Source: SCGC-AAA076-P13 sp964276235 (GTDB lineage Bacteria > Pseudomonadota > Gammaproteobacteria > Magnimaribacterales > D2472). From it: 64,000 bases of DNA. The position numbers and the translations under genes are program-made. Below the pieces are notes generated by a model. That model was not told the origin of the DNA and made no database searches. It worked only from the letters and a program-made list of their open reading frames with translations. The stretch is taken from assembly GCA_964276235.1 (NCBI GenBank), contig CAXYEK010000002.1:1-64000 (forward strand), given 5' to 3'. Positions 60,505 through 64,000 of this stretch are shown in pieces (the first letter of the stretch is position 1; the number at the start of each line of letters is the position of its first letter).

Positions 60505-61699
60505 TAATTTTAATTTTCCAGATAAAGAAGGTTTCTTTGGTGAATATGGCGGAAAGTTTGTTCCTGAAACACTTATGTATGCTCTAGAAGAGCTTGAAAA
60601 TACTTATAATAAATTAAAAGATAAAAAAGATTTTATAGATGAGTTTTATAAAGATCTTTCTGATTTTGTTGGAAGACCCTCACCACTTTACTTTGCCGAA
60701 AGATTAACTAAACATTATGGAGCTGGTTCCATTTGGCTAAAAAGAGAAGATCTTAACCATACAGGTGCTCACAAAATAAATAATACAGTTGGACAAATAT
60801 TGCTTGCTAAATATATGGGCAAAAAAAGAATTATTGCTGAAACTGGTGCTGGTCAACACGGTGTAGCTACTGCAACAGTGGCAGCAAGGTTGGGCTTAGA
60901 ATGTCATATCTATATGGGCTCAGAGGACGTCAGAAGACAATCACTAAATGTATATCGAATTAAATTACTTGGAGCCCATGTTCACGCTGTTGATTCAGGC
61001 TCAGCAACTTTGAAAGATGCTCTTAACGAAGCCTTAAGGGATTGGGTAACAAATGTTGATGATACTTACTATATTATTGGAAGCGTAACAGGACCTCATC
61101 CTTATCCAATGATAGTTAGAGATTTTAATTCAGTTGTGGGCAAGGAAGTAATTCAACAATCAAAAGAATGCTTTAACAGGATGCCTGATGCAATAGTGGC
61201 CTGTGTAGGTGGCGGTTCAAATGCTATGGGTATATTCCATCCTTTCATTGATATTAATGAAACCAGATTAATAGGTGTAGAAGCTGGAGGAAAGGGCGTT
61301 TCAACTGGAGAACATGCTGCTCCTCTTAATGATGGTACTCCTGGAGTCCTTCATGGGGCTAGAAGTTATTTAATGCAGGATGATGCAGGTCAAGTAAAAG
61401 ATACAAAATCAGTTTCAGCTGGTTTGGATTATCCTGGTGTTGGTCCTGAACATTCATGGTTAAAGGATGTAGGTAGAGCAGAATATGTTGCAGTAAGTGA
61501 TGATGAAGCATTAAAAGCTTTTCATGAAGTAACTGAATTAGAAGGAATCATGCCTGCACTGGAAACAGCTCATGCATTTGCTTACTTAGACACACTTATG
61601 CAAGAGTTAGATGAAACAGCAAACGTGGTAGTAAATGTCTCAGGAAGAGGGGATAAAGATATCAATACAGTTGCTGAAATCGATGGAATAAAGTTTTGA
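60494..61699 (+). CDS. trpB: tryptophan synthase beta chain
   Basis: TrpB joins indole to serine using pyridoxal phosphate. The 401-residue protein has EGFFGEYGGKFVPETLMYAL, RPSPLYFAERLTKHYG, the PLP lysine in LKREDLNHTGAHKINNTVGQILLA, ETGAGQHGVATATVAA and CVGGGSNAMGIFHPF (phosphate-binding glycines). The size and sequence match the standard TrpB1 form. It overlaps trpA by 4 nt, the usual trpBA coupling. Confidence 0.96.
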   Translation: MAANNFNFPDKEGFFGEYGGKFVPETLMYALEELENTYNKLKDKKDFIDEFYKDLSDFVGRPSPLYFAERLTKHYGAGSIWLKREDLNHTGAHKINNTVGQILLAKYMGKKRIIAETGAGQHGVATATVAARLGLECHIYMGSEDVRRQSLNVYRIKLLGAHVHAVDSGSATLKDALNEALRDWVTNVDDTYYIIGSVTGPHPYPMIVRDFNSVVGKEVIQQSKECFNRMPDAIVACVGGGSNAMGIFHPFIDINETRLIGVEAGGKGVSTGEHAAPLNDGTPGVLHGARSYLMQDDAGQVKDTKSVSAGLDYPGVGPEHSWLKDVGRAEYVAVSDDEALKAFHEVTELEGIMPALETAHAFAYLDTLMQELDETANVVVNVSGRGDKDINTVAEIDGIKF

Positions 61700-62481
61700 A
61701 CAGACTGACATCAACTCTGTCAAACCTAAAAAAAAATAATCAAAAGGCATTAGTTGCTTACCTTGTAGCAGGCGATCCAGAAATTGAAGTTACCTTAGAT
61801 TTGATGCATCTTTTTGTGGATTCTGGTGTTGATGTTATAGAAATAGGAGTTCCATTTACTGACCCTATTGCAGAAGGACCAACAATTCAAAGAGCTCATG
61901 ATAGAGCACTAAAAAATGATATATCATTAAAAATGATTCTTAATCTCGTATCTGATTTCAGAAAAAAAGATACAGATACTCCAATAGTCTTAATGGGCTA
62001 TCTTAATACTTTTATTTCACATATTGATTTAGTTCAATCTTCCGATGGAGGCAGTATTGATTCTATTTTAGTTGTTGATGTTCCAGGAGAGCTAAACTTA
62101 AAGAATTACGGTATAGATAATCCAAATATAAATACAATCTCTTTAATTTCTCCAACAACAAAAGAAAATAGAGCAGAGATGATTGCTAAAAATAGTTCTG
62201 GTTTTATTTATTATGTAAATCTTAGAGGAGTTACAGGATCCTCGAACCTAGACTTAGACGAAATCAAAGGGAACATTAATAAAATTAAAAATTATTCTGA
62301 TTTACCTGTTATGGCTGGATTTGGAATTAAATCAACTGACGACGCAAGAACTCTAGCTGAGTGTTCTGATGGTATTGTAATTGGCTCTTCTATTGTTCAG
62401 ATGATAGATGAAGAGTCTAAATCAAAAGAATTTGGTAGAATAAGTAATTATCTTAAGGAGATGAAAGCAGCTATATCATGA
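61696..62481 (+). CDS. trpA: tryptophan synthase alpha chain
   Basis: TrpA cleaves indole-3-glycerol phosphate and channels indole to TrpB. The 261-residue TIM-barrel protein has LVAYLVAGDPEIEVTLDL, VIEIGVPFTDPIAEGPTIQRAHDRAL (catalytic Glu and the PFTDP loop), PIVLMGYLNTF and YYVNLRGVTGSS (phosphate site). A TTG start overlapping the trpB stop by 4 nt is used. Its end overlaps the accD ATG by 4 nt. Confidence 0.95.
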   Translation: MNRLTSTLSNLKKNNQKALVAYLVAGDPEIEVTLDLMHLFVDSGVDVIEIGVPFTDPIAEGPTIQRAHDRALKNDISLKMILNLVSDFRKKDTDTPIVLMGYLNTFISHIDLVQSSDGGSIDSILVVDVPGELNLKNYGIDNPNINTISLISPTTKENRAEMIAKNSSGFIYYVNLRGVTGSSNLDLDEIKGNINKIKNYSDLPVMAGFGIKSTDDARTLAECSDGIVIGSSIVQMIDEESKSKEFGRISNYLKEMKAAIS

Positions 62482-63323
62482 ACTGGTTAACAAGGCTCAT
62501 ACCTTCAATACTTACCTCAAAGTCAAAAAGTAAAGTGCCAGACGGATTGTGGAGTTCGTGCCCATCTTGTGAATCTGTCCTATATGCACCAGAACTAGAA
62601 AAATCCTTATTCGTATGTCCTAAATGTGATCATCATTTAAGAATTGGAGCCAGAAAGAGATTAGAAATATTTCTTGATAACGGTTTCCTTGATGAAATTG
62701 GTAAAGATATTAAAACGAAGGATCATTTAAAGTTCAAAGATACTAAATATTATTCATCAAGAGTTAAAGATGCAGTTGCTTCTACTGGAGAGAATGAAGC
62801 TATTATTGTTGGTAAAGGTTATTTAGATACCATGCCTATTGTTGCAGCAGCATTTGAATTTAGGTTTATGGGTGGGTCAATGGGGGGTGTTGTTGGAGAA
62901 AAGTTTGTTCAAGGCATCAATAAAGCCATTAAGGACCATTGTCCGTTTATTTGTTTCTCTACTAGTGGTGGAGCAAGAATGCAGGAATCAATGATTTCAT
63001 TAATGCAAATGGCAAAAACCTCAGCAGCACTTCAAAAGTTAAAAGCAGCCAAATTGCCATATATTTCAGTAATGGTTGATCCTATCTATGGTGGTGTTTC
63101 TGCAAGCCTTGCAATGTTAGGAGATATAAATATAGCTGAACCTGAGGCATTTGTTGGTTTTGCTGGCAGAAGAGTAATTGAACAAACTGTTAGAGTAGAT
63201 TTACCGGAAGATTTTCAAAAATCAGAATTTTTGTTAAAAAATGGAGCAATTGATATGATTGTTCATAGGAAAAATATAAGAACCAAAGTCCATAGTCTTT
63301 TAAAAAAAATATATAAAAATTAA
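62478..63323 (+). CDS. accD: acetyl-CoA carboxylase carboxyltransferase, beta subunit
   Basis: AccD is half of the carboxyltransferase that makes malonyl-CoA for fatty-acid synthesis. The 281-residue protein has the N-terminal zinc ribbon (SCPSCESVLY and FVCPKCDHH, about residues 27-58) and a crotonase-fold body with FEFRFMGGSMGGVVGEKFV, FICFSTSGGARMQESMISLMQMAKTSAAL and VSASLAMLGDINIAEPEAFVGFAGRRVIEQTV. Usual length. folC, which usually follows accD in related genomes, is absent; a SPOR protein gene overlaps the stop by 1 nt. Confidence 0.95.
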   Translation: MNWLTRLIPSILTSKSKSKVPDGLWSSCPSCESVLYAPELEKSLFVCPKCDHHLRIGARKRLEIFLDNGFLDEIGKDIKTKDHLKFKDTKYYSSRVKDAVASTGENEAIIVGKGYLDTMPIVAAAFEFRFMGGSMGGVVGEKFVQGINKAIKDHCPFICFSTSGGARMQESMISLMQMAKTSAALQKLKAAKLPYISVMVDPIYGGVSASLAMLGDINIAEPEAFVGFAGRRVIEQTVRVDLPEDFQKSEFLLKNGAIDMIVHRKNIRTKVHSLLKKIYKN

Positions 63324-63805
63324 TGAATAAAGAAAGAATAGTAGGTTTATTTTTTAGTATTACATCATTATTAGTATTGTTATTTTTTGTTTTGACTCCT
63401 CAGATAGATTATCAACAAGAATTTAAAGTCTTCACTCCTGAAGAGAATACTCAAAATGTAAATCAAGTAGTTGAGTCACTCAAAGATAAACCACTAATTG
63501 AAAAAGAACCTGAATTGGCTAATGAAAATATTGAATCAAAGTTATCAAATATAAGTGAATCTGATTTTGATCTTTTTGTTATAAGAGTGCACGTATTATC
63601 CTCAAAAGAAAATGCATTAAATATGGTAACTAAAATAAACGAAGGTGGTTTCCCATCTTTTACAGAAACATTTGGGTCTAAAAAAGATCTCCATGCAGTT
63701 TATGTAGGACCTTTTCTTGAAGAAGATGATATTAAAGATAATATTTCTTTGATTCAAAAAGTCTCTGAATCAAAAAACGGAGAGGTATCTAGATGGAAGC
63801 TTTAG
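63323..63805 (+). CDS. dedD: SPOR-domain protein (DedD-like)
   Basis: A 160-residue protein with one N-terminal membrane helix (IVGLFFSITSLLVLLFFVL), a flexible Glu/Asn-rich linker and a C-terminal SPOR domain (LFVIRVHVLSSKENALNMVTKI ... AVYVGPFLEEDDIKDN), which binds denuded peptidoglycan at the septum. By place (accD-...-dedD-cvpA) and layout it corresponds to DedD. It overlaps accD by 1 nt and cvpA by 13 nt. Confidence 0.85.
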   Translation: MNKERIVGLFFSITSLLVLLFFVLTPQIDYQQEFKVFTPEENTQNVNQVVESLKDKPLIEKEPELANENIESKLSNISESDFDLFVIRVHVLSSKENALNMVTKINEGGFPSFTETFGSKKDLHAVYVGPFLEEDDIKDNISLIQKVSESKNGEVSRWKL

Positions 63806-64000
63806 GTTTAAACATTGCTGATTGGTTTATATTAGTAGTGTTAACAGCATCAGGTCTGATATCTCTAGCAAGAGGCTTCACAAAAGAATTCTTATCTTTA
63901 TTCTTATGGATCGTTGCTTTTGTTGCTGCAGTCAGTCTTGAATTTCTTGCGACACCAAAAATAAATGAATATGTAGGTAACCCAGAGATTTCCAAAATTC
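63793..64000 (+). CDS. cvpA: CvpA-family membrane protein, cut by the window end
   Basis: From ATG 63793 the first 69 codons are present: NIADWFILVVLTASGLISLARGFTKEFL then a second hydrophobic helix (SLFLWIVAFVAAVSLEF). The D-W/Y-x-I...ISLARGF pattern is the CvpA N-terminus; the product is an inner-membrane protein needed for colicin V production and purF-linked functions. The gene continues beyond the edge and purF would be expected next. Confidence 0.88.
   Translation, partial: MEALGLNIADWFILVVLTASGLISLARGFTKEFLSLFLWIVAFVAAVSLEFLATPKINEYVGNPEISKI

Noticed and set aside
1..64000. CRISPR arrays, insertion sequences, tRNA or rRNA genes
   Set aside because: I saw no regularly spaced repeats, no transposase frames, and no tRNA-like cloverleaf or rRNA sequence on either strand. 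A tRNA search program would be more sensitive.

Overview
The window is AT-rich (by eye about one third GC), almost entirely coding, and carries no rRNA, tRNA, CRISPR array or intact mobile element. Its gene order is gammaproteobacterial: leuC-leuD-leuB-asd-fimV-truA-trpF-trpB-trpA-accD-SPOR-cvpA on the right, and topA followed by two small genes and lexA in the middle. Low GC, overlapping genes, near-zero spacers and many acyl-CoA dehydrogenases suggest a streamlined marine heterotroph, perhaps of the SAR86 type. That placement is inference.

Layout. 1-8.6 kb (plus strand): a small unknown protein, an MFS transporter, a saccharopine-dehydrogenase-like oxidoreductase, a GNAT enzyme, a CoA-binding protein, an enoyl-CoA hydratase, a serine hydrolase, and an SDR-nagZ-cupin run. 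Near 3.0-3.2 kb is an island of different composition with a possible gene remnant. 8.6-11.6 kb (minus): a fatty acyl-CoA synthetase and a membrane-anchored metallo-beta-lactamase-fold enzyme. 11.6-14.5 kb (plus): a LysR regulator, a putative enoyl reductase, an NTF2-like protein and an ArsC-like protein. 14.5-16.4 kb (minus): an unusual module of a nucleotidyltransferase-like protein, an APS-kinase-like P-loop protein and a methyltransferase whose N-terminus is displaced by a one-base frameshift. 16.5-18.7 kb (plus): a DmdA/GcvT-like protein, a CIA30 protein and tadA. 18.7-22 kb (minus): GNAT, xthA and a Prc-type protease. 22-31.1 kb (minus): a tight catabolic operon with a biotin-dependent acyl-CoA carboxylase (two subunits), a TetR regulator, an AtuA-family protein, an enoyl-CoA hydratase and two acyl-CoA dehydrogenases. 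It resembles the acyclic terpene (atu) or leucine/isovalerate (liu) pathways. 31.2-39.7 kb: a lipoprotein, a GST, a secreted MsrA-thioredoxin-MsrB fusion broken by one base, a nitronate-monooxygenase-like enzyme, an RraA-like protein, an acyltransferase and a second acyl-CoA dehydrogenase pair.

39.8-64 kb (plus, except lexA) is mostly housekeeping: nadK, a rhomboid protease, pyrD, topA, lexA with a divergent 5'-nucleotidase gene sharing an SOS box, thrH, queH, the methylcitrate cycle (prpB, prpC, prpD), aroC, leucine synthesis, asd, a short FimV, truA, trpFBA, accD, a SPOR protein and the start of cvpA.

The catabolic parts fit together: CoA ligation, heteromeric dehydrogenation, hydration and carboxylation of branched acyl chains would release acetyl-CoA and possibly propionyl-CoA, and the methylcitrate cycle oxidises propionyl-CoA. 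The most notable points are the MsrA-Trx-MsrB domain order, the two frameshifts, the kinase/nucleotidyltransferase/methyltransferase module, the SOS box between lexA and the nucleotidase gene, and promoters placed so close to start codons that the mRNAs should be leaderless.
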